Shown here one piece after another: positions 17,195 through 25,017 of a DNA stretch of 64,000 bases. Source of the stretch: Streptomyces venezuelae. GTDB taxonomy: Bacteria > Actinomycetota > Actinomycetes > Streptomycetales > Streptomycetaceae. The stretch is taken from positions 6,324,001-6,388,000 of the forward strand of contig NZ_CP029192.1 in assembly GCF_008642315.1 (NCBI RefSeq). The letters are read 5' to 3'. The notes under the pieces were generated by a model, which did no database searches, was not told the DNA's origin, and was given only the letters and a program-made list of their open reading frames with translations. The position numbers and the translations under genes were made by a program. Positions within the stretch are counted from its first letter, which is position 1; every line of letters starts with the position of its first letter.

Positions 17195-17275
17195 GAAGGC
17201 TCCTCACGTACCGCAGGGTCATGTGCTGCCCTTGGTGGGGCAGTTGATGCCCATAGTGCGGTGTGAGGAGCCTTC
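17195..17275 (-). promoter_or_regulatory. ddaH leader: 13-bp stem covering the ribosome site
   Basis: GAAGGCTCCTCAC at 17195-17207 and its exact complement GTGAGGAGCCTTC at 17263-17275 form an inverted repeat with 55 bases between. On the ddaH transcript the downstream arm contains the GAGGAG ribosome site, so the upstream arm is an anti-Shine-Dalgarno sequence. The loop has its own small stem (CTGCCC/GGGCAG) and an 11-codon frame (17219-17254, ATG to TGA). It may be a translational switch, or simply a pair of binding sites for a repressor. Confidence 0.6.
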
Positions 17276-17334
17276 GCGCTGTGCACCGAACGGGTGGTTG
17301 CCGAGATGGTCATCCGCACCACCCGTGCCATGCC

Positions 17335-17517
17335 TCACGGCCTGCCGTGCGCCTCGCGGCCCTCCCGCAGCCTGCGCAGCAGCTCACGCTTCTGCTGCTG
17401 GGGGCTGAGCCCGCCGCCGACACGGTCGCCGCGGCCCGCGCCGCGCAGTGCGCCGCGGGAGAGATTGCTGCGCGTGCCGCCGACGCCCAGCATGTTTCCG
17501 GATCCACCTCGGGTCAT
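17335..17517 (-). CDS. DUF6243 family small protein
   Basis: The protein has 60 residues. It shows the conserved start of this Streptomyces family, MTRGGSGNMLGVGGTRSNLS, followed by a basic Gly/Arg linker and the closing helix PQQQKRELLRRLRE. It is hydrophilic with no membrane segment. The function is unknown. ATG 17517 follows GAAGGAG at ideal spacing. It is divergent from a TetR gene across 130 bp containing three palindromes, so it is the likely target of that repressor. The name comes from memory of the family signature. Confidence 0.75.
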   Translation of the reverse strand: MTRGGSGNMLGVGGTRSNLSRGALRGAGRGDRVGGGLSPQQQKRELLRRLREGREAHGRP

Positions 17518-17551
17518 GTCGTACTCCTTCAGCGTGCGTCGACACCTTTAA

Positions 17552-17622
17552 CGAGACGGAGCGTCTCGCGATATCGACTACTATCAGCGAGACGGAACGT
17601 CTTGTCAAGACGGGACGTCTCG
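17552..17622. promoter_or_regulatory. Three 17-bp palindromes between the DUF6243 and tetR genes
   Basis: Three sites share the arms CGAGACG/CGTCTCG around a 3-base centre: 17552-17568 (exact), 17588-17604 and 17606-17622 (each with one arm changed by a single base). Their starts are 36 and 18 bp apart. They sit in the divergent promoter region and are the most likely operators of the TetR protein encoded at 17648, giving self-control and control of the DUF6243 gene. Confidence 0.75.
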
Positions 17623-17647
17623 GTTCGCCCGCTGCTACATTCGACGC

Positions 17648-18292
17648 ATGGTCCAGAAGACTGCCCCCGACTCCACGCGCCGCAGCGAACGCTCGCGCCG
17701 CGCGATCTACGACGCCGCCCTCGCCCTCGTCACCGAGGTCGGCTACGCGAAGCTCACGATCGAGGCCATCGCCGCCCGCGCCGGCGTCGGCAAGCAGACG
17801 ATCTACCGCTGGTGGACGTCCAAGGGCGCCGTCCTGCTCGACGCCTTCCTCGACCTCGGCGAACAGGCCGCACGCGCCGCGAGCGAGAACGCGGGCCAGG
17901 CCGAGCTCCAGACGGAGATCCCCAACTCGGGCGACCTGGAGGCCGACCTCAAGTACGTGATGCGGGCCACCGTCGACGAGTTCAACGACGCCAAGTACGA
18001 CGCCCCCTACCGCGCGCTCGCCGCCGAGGGGCTGCTCAACCCCGAGCTCGGCGCCGAGTTCGTCGAGAAGCTCCTGGAGCCGCAGCTCCAGCTCTACGTG
18101 CGGCGCGTGGAGCAGGCCCGCGACGCCGGGCAGGTCGCCCCCGGCATCGACCCCCGCATCGCCCTGGAACTGTGGGCGAGCCCGCTCGCCCAGCGCTGGA
18201 TGATGCGCTCGGGGCCGCTCACCCACGCCTACGCCGACACGCTCGTGGAGTACGCCCTCTACGGCATCACTCCGCGCCCCGAGGCACCCTGA
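17648..18292 (+). CDS. TetR/AcrR family transcriptional regulator
   Basis: The protein has 214 residues. The N-terminal DNA-binding domain is clear: RRAIYDAALALVTEVGYAKLTIEAIAARAGVGKQTIYRWWTSKGAV, with the recognition helix at about residues 46-56. The rest is an all-helical ligand-binding and dimerisation domain with a C-terminal part ending WASPLAQRWMMRSGPLTHAYAD. It probably represses its own gene and the divergent DUF6243 gene through the palindromes at 17552-17622. The effector is unknown. It ends six bases before the convergent GDPD gene. Confidence 0.9.
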   Translation: MVQKTAPDSTRRSERSRRAIYDAALALVTEVGYAKLTIEAIAARAGVGKQTIYRWWTSKGAVLLDAFLDLGEQAARAASENAGQAELQTEIPNSGDLEADLKYVMRATVDEFNDAKYDAPYRALAAEGLLNPELGAEFVEKLLEPQLQLYVRRVEQARDAGQVAPGIDPRIALELWASPLAQRWMMRSGPLTHAYADTLVEYALYGITPRPEAP

Positions 18293-18298
18293 CCGGGC

Positions 18299-19186
18299 TC
18301 ACCGCCGGACCGGCCCGCCGACCCTGACCCGCTTGTACTTCTTGACCGGCGTGCGCGAGAGCAGGCCGGGGGCGTCCGTGATCACGCCGTTGCAGCCGAG
18401 CCACAGCACCCGGTCCCGCTGCCTCGGCTTGGTCACCGTGTGCGCCCACACCCGCGGAATGCCCGAGTTGACCGCCCGCAGCAGGTCGCCGTCGCGCGCC
18501 TTGTAGTCCACGTCCAGGACGTCCACGAACGCCGCCCACCCCTCCGGGCGGTCGGTGAGCATCTGCCCCCGGGAACGCCACAGCTGGGCCAGCAGCCCCA
18601 GCCGGTGGGCGCGCCGCGCGACCGCCGGGTCGTTGGTGTTCACGAACACCGAGCGGGTCAGCCCGCGCGACCGGATGAGCCGGGCGAGCGGATCGAGGCT
18701 CTTGGGGTCCTTGGCCTCCAGCATCAGCATGATCTTCCCGCCGAACCGGTCGAGGACCTCCGCGACCGTCGGCGGCCGCTCCGGGCGCCAGTTGCCCGGC
18801 AGCGTGGTCCCCGGCCGCAGCCGGACGGCCAGCCAGTCCCAGCGGTCCATGGTGCGGACCGAGCCGGACGCGTACGTGGTGCGGTCCACGGTCTCGTCGT
18901 GCATGACCACCAGGGTGCCGTCGCGCAGTATCCGCGTATCGAAGTCGATGACCTGGGCCGTGCCGCGTTCGAAGGCCGCCAGGAGGCCCGACATGCTGTT
19001 CTCCGGCACTTCCAGGGCCCCGCCGCGGTGGGCCGTGTAGACGACGCGGGGGAGTGCGTCCACGGTCAGGGGCCCGCCGCCCCACTCGATCGGGGCGAGG
19101 AACCCGTGCGGTGCCGTCAGGGTGAGCGCCGTGAGGCCCGTCAGCACAGTCCTAATGACCATGGCGCCCACGGTAGGCCGGTACAT
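18299..19186 (-). CDS. Exported glycerophosphodiester phosphodiesterase-like protein
   Basis: The protein has about 295 residues. It opens with a hydrophobic signal or anchor (VIRTVLTGLTALTLTAPHG) and continues as a GDPD TIM barrel. The catalytic His and first metal ligands are in YTAHRGGALEVPENS (His53, Glu62), the second His is in VVMHDETVDR, and MLMLEAKDP supplies the third acid. GDPDs split glycerophosphodiesters into glycerol-3-phosphate and an alcohol, often to salvage phosphate. The last part (VWAHTVTKPRQRDRVLWLGCNGVITDAPGLL) is a normal family end. The start is uncertain: ATG 19186 has AAGGAG too near, and ATG 19162 lacks a clear ribosome site. Confidence 0.83.
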   Translation of the reverse strand: MYRPTVGAMVIRTVLTGLTALTLTAPHGFLAPIEWGGGPLTVDALPRVVYTAHRGGALEVPENSMSGLLAAFERGTAQVIDFDTRILRDGTLVVMHDETVDRTTYASGSVRTMDRWDWLAVRLRPGTTLPGNWRPERPPTVAEVLDRFGGKIMLMLEAKDPKSLDPLARLIRSRGLTRSVFVNTNDPAVARRAHRLGLLAQLWRSRGQMLTDRPEGWAAFVDVLDVDYKARDGDLLRAVNSGIPRVWAHTVTKPRQRDRVLWLGCNGVITDAPGLLSRTPVKKYKRVRVGGPVRR

Positions 19187-19333
19187 CACTCCTTGCACTG
19201 AAATAGACCGCTATGTCACCCACAGGCTGGCATCACCCCGGGAGACCCCGGATGTGAGCTCCGGCCCCCCGGGGCGCAGGATGGTGCGACCATGGGGTCA
19301 TGCTTTCGGCACAACGGCGAGGTGAGGGGCTAG

Positions 19334-20071
19334 ATGGGCGCGGAGTTCGGCAGCCGGTCCGGCGGGCAGGGCAGGATTTCCCAGTGGCTCCGTCGGCGTC
19401 CCAAGGACACATCGGCGGATGACCGGGCCCGCGAGGAGCTGCTCCTCGCCGCCGCGGGGGCCGGGCTGCCCCTCGCGCCCGCCGCGTATCCGTCGGGGTA
19501 CCGATGTTCCTGCGACCGCATCGGCTGCCCCACACCGGCCCGGCACCCCGTCTCCTTCGCCTGGCAGACGCAGTCCACGACCGACCGCGGCCAGATCGAG
19601 CGGTGGGCCCGCCACCAGCCCCAGGCCAACTTCATCACCGCGACGGGCATGGTCCACGACGTCCTCGACGTACCGCTGGACGCCGGCCTCGAAGCCCTCG
19701 AACGGCTCCTCGCGGCCGGCATCGACGTCGGCCCCGTCGCCGAGTCGGGCGGCAGCAACGGACACGGCAGGCTCCTCTTCTTCACCGCGACCCGCGGCAC
19801 CCCCGAGGACGAGGACGAGTGGTGGCCCTGCGAGCTGGACAGCCACCCCGAGACGATGGACGAACACCCGGGCCTGCGCTGGCACTGCCGGGGTTCCTAC
19901 GTCCTGGTGCCGCCCGCCCGGCTCCCCGGTGACCTGGAGGTGCGCTGGCTGCGCGGCCCCGAGCACCCGCTGCCCGACCCGCTGACGCTCCTCGCGACGC
20001 TCACCGACGAGTGCGCCCGGGTCGCGGGCGAGCCCCAGGACGACATCGCCGCCTGGCCGTTGCGCGGCTGA
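19334..20071 (+). CDS. Bifunctional DNA primase/polymerase-like (PrimPol) protein
   Basis: The protein has 245 residues. Its core resembles the N-terminal domain of the prim-pol family: AREELLLAAAGAGLPLAPAAYPSG, a cysteine cluster CSCDRIGCPTPARHP, then WQTQSTTDRGQIERWARHQPQANFITATG and an acidic region DVLDVPLDAGLEALERLL. The paired-acid motif (DxD) of active polymerases is not obvious in this copy, and a helicase part is missing, so it may be a degenerate or regulatory version. This stand-alone form is common in Streptomyces chromosomes, with unknown role. ATG 19334 follows GAGG. It converges on a lipoprotein gene, with seven bases between stops. Confidence 0.72.
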   Translation: MGAEFGSRSGGQGRISQWLRRRPKDTSADDRAREELLLAAAGAGLPLAPAAYPSGYRCSCDRIGCPTPARHPVSFAWQTQSTTDRGQIERWARHQPQANFITATGMVHDVLDVPLDAGLEALERLLAAGIDVGPVAESGGSNGHGRLLFFTATRGTPEDEDEWWPCELDSHPETMDEHPGLRWHCRGSYVLVPPARLPGDLEVRWLRGPEHPLPDPLTLLATLTDECARVAGEPQDDIAAWPLRG

Positions 20072-20078
20072 GGGGCCG

Positions 20079-21059
20079 CTAGTCGCCCTTCGCGCCCGTC
20101 AACCCCTGGATGCGGCCGAGGAACGCCACATCGCCGCCACCCGTCGGGTCGACGACCACCTGGTTGGAGACCCGCTCCAGCATCAGGGTCTGCCGCACCG
20201 TGCCCTTGAGGAGGGCCTTCGCGTCCGCGTCGACCTTCGGGCTCAGGCCCTTGAACGCGGTCTGCTTCTCGTAGTGGTGCGTGGAGAAGAACATCAGCGC
20301 GCCGCCGTCCTCGGTGCGCAGGCCCAGCGGCGCGAACGTGCCCTCGTTGCGCGGCTCGTCGACGTACTGCACGGCGAGACCGGCCCGCTTGCTGTTGCGC
20401 TCGCGGTACGCCTTCCAGCGCGTCGTGTGATCGCCGGGCGCGAAGCCGTCGCCGCCCGACTTCAGGTACGTCGTGTACTCCTTGCCGAGGTCCGACGGGG
20501 CCATCGCGAGGTCCTTCGCGGTCGGCGCCACCGGCACGGCCCAGCCGTCCTCGTCCTTCTTCAGCTCCGGCATCTTCTGCGGCGACACCAGGTTCAGGTA
20601 GGTGGCCCGCCACATCTCGTCGGGGCCGCCCTTCGTGAACACCCACAGCCAGCGCAGGTCCGAGCGGCGGTTGGCCTTCGTGTCGGCCATGAACCAGCGC
20701 GGCCAGCCGGCCTTCTTCGGGATCGCGTACGTCGCGTCGGAGAGTTCGAGCGGCACGTGCCCCGCGTTGCCGTCCGGGTGCTGCACGCGCCGCGACTTCA
20801 GGCCGCCCTGGTTGATGGCGCCGAGGGGCCCGGTGATGCGGGGGGCGTCCAGGGCCGGGTCGTACGCCTTGTCCGCCGCGTTGTACGCCTTGAGGAAGTC
20901 CTTGAGGGCGCGCTCCGCCTCCGGCTTGGTGGCCGTGGGAACGATCTCCCGCTCACCGTGCACGGTCACGCATCCGGTCGCCGCGAGCGCGAGTGCCGTC
21001 ACCGCCGCCGACGCCGTGACGGGCCTGCGCAGCCGTCGTGCCCTGCGAACGTTGCTCAT
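20079..21059 (-). CDS. Lipoprotein of unknown function
   Basis: The protein has 326 residues. The basic n-region (VRRARRLRRP), hydrophobic core and lipobox LAATGC (Cys near residue 30) mark it as a lipoprotein, so it is held on the outer face of the membrane. The exported part is soluble, with aromatic-rich stretches (WPRWFMADTKANRRSDLRWLWVFTKGG, EMWRATYLNLVSPQKMP) and a C-terminal RQTLMLERVSNQVVVDP segment. I do not recognise a characterised family; a similar arrangement occurs in Streptomyces proteins of unknown role. It lies downstream of a strong terminator that follows the SH3-like gene, so it has its own promoter. Confidence 0.78.
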   Translation of the reverse strand: MSNVRRARRLRRPVTASAAVTALALAATGCVTVHGEREIVPTATKPEAERALKDFLKAYNAADKAYDPALDAPRITGPLGAINQGGLKSRRVQHPDGNAGHVPLELSDATYAIPKKAGWPRWFMADTKANRRSDLRWLWVFTKGGPDEMWRATYLNLVSPQKMPELKKDEDGWAVPVAPTAKDLAMAPSDLGKEYTTYLKSGGDGFAPGDHTTRWKAYRERNSKRAGLAVQYVDEPRNEGTFAPLGLRTEDGGALMFFSTHHYEKQTAFKGLSPKVDADAKALLKGTVRQTLMLERVSNQVVVDPTGGGDVAFLGRIQGLTGAKGD

Positions 21060-21080
21060 CGGAATTCCCTCACCTACCCC

Positions 21081-21112
21081 TTCCCGGGCCCGAACCTTAT
21101 CGGGCCCGGGAA
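21081..21112 (-). terminator. Perfect 13-bp hairpin after the SH3-like gene
   Basis: TTCCCGGGCCCGA (21081-21093) and TCGGGCCCGGGAA (21100-21112) pair exactly with a six-base loop. It lies 18 bases after the SH3-like stop and 22 bases upstream of the lipoprotein start, on the same strand, so it should end the former transcript. There is no U-run. Confidence 0.8.
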
Positions 21113-21129
21113 AGGGTGCGTGGTGCGGG

Positions 21130-21468
21130 TCAGATCTCCTGCAGGAGCTGCGCGTTGACCCAGCCGCGCTTGCTGGTGCGGGGCAGGTCGCCGTAGTACC
21201 ACTGGGTGTTGCGCTTCACCGTGTAGCAGCGGACGTAGACGTTGTCGAACCACTCGAGGCGCTTGCGCTTGCTGTAGCTCGTGCCGGGGCCCGAGTACGC
21301 GGTGGCGCCCACGTTGATGACCATCATGTTGTGGTTCTTGACGTTCTTGGTGCAGGCGCTGCCGCCGACCGCCGAGGCGGTCGGAGCGGTGATCAGCGAG
21401 GCGCCGAGCGCCACCGCGGTGACCGCGGTCAGCGTGGCAAGGCTCTTCCCGAACCGGGAGTTACGCAT
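21130..21468 (-). CDS. Small secreted SH3-like protein
   Basis: The protein has 112 residues with a cleaved Sec signal (LATLTAVTAVALGASLITAPTASA). The mature part is a small bacterial SH3-type fold: INVGATAYSGPGTSYSKRKRLEWFDNVYVRCYTVKRNTQWYYGDLPRTSKRGWVNAQLL, with the Gly-Pro-Gly-Thr-Ser-Tyr RT loop and the late Gly-Trp-Val strand. Two cysteines may pair. Such domains often bind cell-wall peptides. ATG 21468 follows GGGGAAG. It is separated from efeU by about 80 bp and has its own terminator, so it is not part of the iron operon. Confidence 0.82.
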   Translation of the reverse strand: MRNSRFGKSLATLTAVTAVALGASLITAPTASAVGGSACTKNVKNHNMMVINVGATAYSGPGTSYSKRKRLEWFDNVYVRCYTVKRNTQWYYGDLPRTSKRGWVNAQLLQEI

Positions 21469-21545
21469 GGAGCTTCCCCGTAGGTCGATCGACTGATGAA
21501 CGCGCCGATCATAGGCACACGCCTTTGCAACTTGACGAGTCCCGA

Positions 21546-22397
21546 TCAACCCTGTTCCGGAACTGTTGCCCTCTCGGGCGCGGCCTTCCGCGGAGTGGAA
21601 CGCGTCGGCGCGAAGAAGAACGCCAGCGTCGGGACGAGGTACAGCAGCCACACCACGACCTGCAGCACCGTCGGGTCGGGCTGGAAGTTGAAGACGCCCT
21701 TCAGGAGCGTGCCGTACCAACTGTCCGGCGGGATCGTCGCGCTGATGTCGAACGCCTTGTCGCTCAGGCCGCCGACGAACCGCGCCTCCTGGAGGTCGTG
21801 CACGCCGTACGCGAGGACGCCCGCGGCCACGACGACCAGCATCGCGCCGGTCCAGGTGAAGAACTTCGCGAGGTTGATGCGGACCGCGCCCCGGTAGAAC
21901 AGCCAGCCGAGCGCGACCGCGGAGAGCAGCCCGAGGATCACGCCGATCAGCGGGGCGTGCGACCCGTCGCTCGACGCGCGGACCGACGCCCACACGAACA
22001 GTGCCGTCTCCAGGCCCTCCCGGCCGACCGCGAGGAACGCCGTCGCCACCAGCGCCGCCGTGCCCATCCGCGGGGCCGCGTCCAGCTTGCCGTGCAGCTC
22101 GGCCTTCAAGTGCCGTGCCGTGCGCCGCATCCAGAAGACCATCCACGTCACCAGGCCCACCGCGACGATCGACAGCGAGCCGCCGAGCGCCTCCTGCGCC
22201 TCGAACGTCAGCTCCGACGAGCCGAAGGTGAGCGCGCAGCCGAAGCCGAGTGCCAGCGCCACCGCGACGCCGATGCCCGCCCAGATGGGGACGAGCGCGT
22301 CCCGCCGCCCGGTCTTCACCAGGTACGCGATGAGGATGCAGACGACCAGGCTGGCCTCAAGGCCCTCGCGCAGGCCGATCAGATAGTTGCCGAACAT
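21546..22397 (-). CDS. efeU: Ferrous iron permease EfeU (FTR1 family)
   Basis: The protein (283 residues) is an integral membrane FTR1-family iron channel with seven predicted segments. Two REGLE motifs, at residues 10-14 (LREGLEASL) and 126-130 (VGREGLETALF), are the iron-binding signature. The C-terminal tail after FFFAPTRS is polar. In the EfeUOB system it imports iron, with EfeO and EfeB supplying and oxidising ferrous iron. It is the last gene of efeO-efeB-efeU, following efeB by four bases, so it is translated from the same message and is under the upstream iron box at 24897-24915. Confidence 0.92.
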   Translation of the reverse strand: MFGNYLIGLREGLEASLVVCILIAYLVKTGRRDALVPIWAGIGVAVALALGFGCALTFGSSELTFEAQEALGGSLSIVAVGLVTWMVFWMRRTARHLKAELHGKLDAAPRMGTAALVATAFLAVGREGLETALFVWASVRASSDGSHAPLIGVILGLLSAVALGWLFYRGAVRINLAKFFTWTGAMLVVVAAGVLAYGVHDLQEARFVGGLSDKAFDISATIPPDSWYGTLLKGVFNFQPDPTVLQVVVWLLYLVPTLAFFFAPTRSTPRKAAPERATVPEQG

Positions 22398-22401
22398 CGG
22401 C

Positions 22402-23640
22402 TCATGCCTCCCCGGTGAACAGGCCCCTGCCCCACCAGTCGTCCTTGTCGCGGACGCCCGGCGGGACCGCGAAGACCGCGGAACCCACGTGCTGGATGTA
22501 CTCGTTGAGCGCGTCGGAGCGCGACAGGCTGCGCTGCACCGGGATGAAGCCCTTGCGGAGGTCCCGCTGGTACGCGAGGAAGAACAGGCCCGCGTCCAGG
22601 CGGCCCAGGCCGTCGGTGCCGTCCGTGAAGGAGTAGCCGCGGCGCAGGATCGTCGCCCCGTCGTTGGTGTCGGGGTGGGCGAGGCGGACGTGCGCGTCCG
22701 GCTTCATCGCCTTGAGGAACGGCTCGTCCCGCTCCTTGGCCCTGCCGACCGGCGCGCCCTCGCCCTTGTCGCGGCCGAAGACGTCCTCCTGCTCCTGCAG
22801 CGAGGTCCGGTCCCACGTCTCGATGTTCATGCGGATCCGGCGGGCGACCAGGTAGGAGCCGCCCGTCATCCAGTCCGTGCCGTCCTTCGGCCCGACCCAC
22901 ACGTGCCGGGCGAGCGCGGCGGCGTCGGTGCCGGAGACGTTCCGCGTGCCGTCCTTGAAGCCCATCATGTTGCGCGGCGTCTGGGCGTCGGGCGTCGTCG
23001 AGGACGTCTTGCCGAAGCCCAGCTGGGACCAGCGCACGGCGACCTTGCCGAAGCCGATGCGGGCGAGGTTGCGGATCGCGTGCACCGCGACCTGCGGGTC
23101 GTCCGCGCAGGCCTGCACGCACAGGTCGCCGCCGCTGCGGTCCTTGTCGAGGTTGTCGCCGGGGAACTTGGGGAGGTCGACCAGGGCCTCGGGCCGCTTG
23201 TCGTCGAGCCCGAACTTCCCGAACAGGGAGGGCCCGAAGCCGATCGTGAGCGTCAGCCGGGACGGCCTGAGACCGAGGGCCTCGCCGGTGTCGTCCGGCG
23301 GCGCCTCGGCGAGCCCGCCGTACGCGCCCTCGCCGACCGCGTGGCCCGCGGTCATCCGCGCCGCGGCCTTCGTCCAGTCCTTGAGGAGCCGCACGAACTC
23401 CTCCCGGTCGTCCGTCTTCACGTCGAACGCCGCGAAGTGCAGCCGGTCCTGGACGGCGGTCGCGATGCCGGCCTGGTGCGCGCCGTGGAAGGCGACGGCG
23501 GCCCCCGGATCGGCGGCGGGTGTCACGTCGTCGCCGGAGCGGGCCATCGCCACGGCGCCGCCCGCCGCGGCCGCGCCGAGCGCGAGCCCGGCGCCGCCCC
23601 AGCCGAGCACGGAACGCCTCGTGGTGGTGGTCTCAGCCAT
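22402..23640 (-). CDS. efeB: Iron uptake DyP-type heme peroxidase EfeB
   Basis: The protein has 412 residues. It begins with a Tat signal (TTTTRRSVLGWGGAGLALGAAAAGG) and is exported folded with its heme. The body is a dye-decolorising peroxidase: the GxxDG motif appears as GFKDGTRN, and later RRGYSF and a GLGRLDAGLFFLAYQRD stretch are typical of EfeB. It oxidises ferrous iron, or takes iron from heme (deferrochelatase), and hands it to the permease. It sits between efeO (15 bp) and efeU (4 bp) in one operon. ATG 23640 has a GGGGGAACG site upstream. Confidence 0.92.
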   Translation of the reverse strand: MAETTTTRRSVLGWGGAGLALGAAAAGGAVAMARSGDDVTPAADPGAAVAFHGAHQAGIATAVQDRLHFAAFDVKTDDREEFVRLLKDWTKAAARMTAGHAVGEGAYGGLAEAPPDDTGEALGLRPSRLTLTIGFGPSLFGKFGLDDKRPEALVDLPKFPGDNLDKDRSGGDLCVQACADDPQVAVHAIRNLARIGFGKVAVRWSQLGFGKTSSTTPDAQTPRNMMGFKDGTRNVSGTDAAALARHVWVGPKDGTDWMTGGSYLVARRIRMNIETWDRTSLQEQEDVFGRDKGEGAPVGRAKERDEPFLKAMKPDAHVRLAHPDTNDGATILRRGYSFTDGTDGLGRLDAGLFFLAYQRDLRKGFIPVQRSLSRSDALNEYIQHVGSAVFAVPPGVRDKDDWWGRGLFTGEA

Positions 23641-23655
23641 CGTTCCCCCTTGCCG

Positions 23656-24831
23656 CTACTTGGACTCGGCGACGGCGGCGGCGAGCTTGGACAGCGGCTC
23701 GGCCAGCGCGTTGACGCCGTCGTGCAGCTCCTTGCGGTCCGCCTTGCCGACCTTGTCGTACGACGTGAACGCGTAGGAGCCGGCGCCGCCCTCGCGGTGC
23801 TTCTCCAGGAGCTTGTCCAGGGCAGCGAACTGCTTGTCGAGCTCCTTGGTGAGCGCCGGGTCGTTCTCGGCGGCGACCGGCTTCAGGAGTTCGTACGACT
23901 TCTGGGCGCCCTCGACGTTGGCCTTGAAGTCGACGAGGTCGGTGTGCGAGTAGCGCTCCTCCTCGCCGGTGACCTTGCCGGTGGCGACCTCGTCGAGGAG
24001 CTCCTTGGCGCCGTTGGCCATGGAGGTCGGCGTGATCACAGCCTTGCCGACCCGCTTCTGCCAGTCCAGGAGGTCCTTGTCGAGCTGCGTGGCGAGCGTC
24101 TTCTCGCGCTCGCCGATCTTCTTGTCCTTCCACAGCGCGCGCTCCAGACGGTGCCAGCCCGTCCAGTCCTTCGCCAGGTCCTGGCCCTCTTCGAGGCCGT
24201 CCTCGCGCACGTCGACCTTCGGGTCGATGTCGCCGAAGGACTCCGCGACCGGCTCGGTGCGCTCCCAGCCGATGCGGGAGGTGGCGTACGCCTTCTTCGC
24301 CGCGTCGAGGTCGCCCTTGCGCACGGCGTCGGTGAAGGTCTTCGTGGCGGGCAGCGTCTCGTCGGCCTGTGCCTGCGCGTAGGCGCGGTACGCGGCGACG
24401 GCCTTGTCCAGGCGCGGGTCGCGCTTCGCGCTCTTGCCGCCGCCGGTGACGGTGACCTTCTGGCGGATGCCGTCGCCCTTCATGCCGGGCTTGCAGGCGA
24501 TGTCGTACGAGCCCGCCTTCACCTCGGCGGTCAGCTTCTGCTTGGTGCCGGGGCCGATGTTCTCGCGCTCGCCGACGATGCGGTCGTCGGGGAAGAGGAG
24601 GTAGACCTCGGTGACCTTGGAACCCTTGTTCTCGATGGCCAGCTCGACGTGTCCGGCGGTGAACTCCTTCTTGGAGACCTCGCACGCGTCGTCGGTGGCG
24701 GTCACGCTGACGCTGTTCGTCCCGCCGCTCTTGGCGTCGCTCTTCTCCGTGCAGCCGGTGACGGCGGTCAGGGCGGCCACGGCGACGACGGCGGTGACGA
24801 CGGGGACACGGGCGGGTCGCACGGGGCGCAT
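23656..24831 (-). CDS. efeO: Iron uptake lipoprotein EfeO (M75/imelysin family)
   Basis: The protein has 391 residues and a lipobox (TAVTGC, Cys27). Residues 40-125 form a cupredoxin-like domain (VELAIENKGSKVTEVYLLFP, AGSYDIACKPGM), and the remainder is the helical M75/imelysin domain, with the HxxE motif in GWHRLE. EfeO is the extracytoplasmic partner that binds iron for EfeU. ATG 24831 follows GGAG at good spacing; a TTG 12 bases upstream is less likely. As first gene of the operon it lies 66 bp downstream of an iron box. Confidence 0.9.
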   Translation of the reverse strand: MRPVRPARVPVVTAVVAVAALTAVTGCTEKSDAKSGGTNSVSVTATDDACEVSKKEFTAGHVELAIENKGSKVTEVYLLFPDDRIVGERENIGPGTKQKLTAEVKAGSYDIACKPGMKGDGIRQKVTVTGGGKSAKRDPRLDKAVAAYRAYAQAQADETLPATKTFTDAVRKGDLDAAKKAYATSRIGWERTEPVAESFGDIDPKVDVREDGLEEGQDLAKDWTGWHRLERALWKDKKIGEREKTLATQLDKDLLDWQKRVGKAVITPTSMANGAKELLDEVATGKVTGEEERYSHTDLVDFKANVEGAQKSYELLKPVAAENDPALTKELDKQFAALDKLLEKHREGGAGSYAFTSYDKVGKADRKELHDGVNALAEPLSKLAAAVAESK

Positions 24832-24896
24832 AGGGGGCTCCAAGGCGGTTCACGGCAGGCGCTGGCCTCGCCACAGGCGGGCGAGGCGGACCTAAC

Positions 24897-24915
24897 TTAA
24901 CTGAGCCTTACCTCG
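24897..24915. promoter_or_regulatory. Iron-box-like site upstream of efeO
   Basis: TTAACTGAGCCTTACCTCG matches the 19-bp iron box core TTAGGTTAGGCTAACCTAA in part; it agrees with the stronger site at 28178 at about 14 of 19 positions. It sits 66 bp before the efeO start, a likely place for repression by a DmdR/IdeR-type iron regulator when iron is plentiful. Confidence 0.65.
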
Positions 24916-25017
24916 GTAATACCCGCCCGTTCCGTGATTCAGCTCTCACGTTCCACCACCGCTCACGGCCCGATCACAGCAGCCTGATGGATGGGCCATG
25001 ACCAGGCAAAGCGACGG

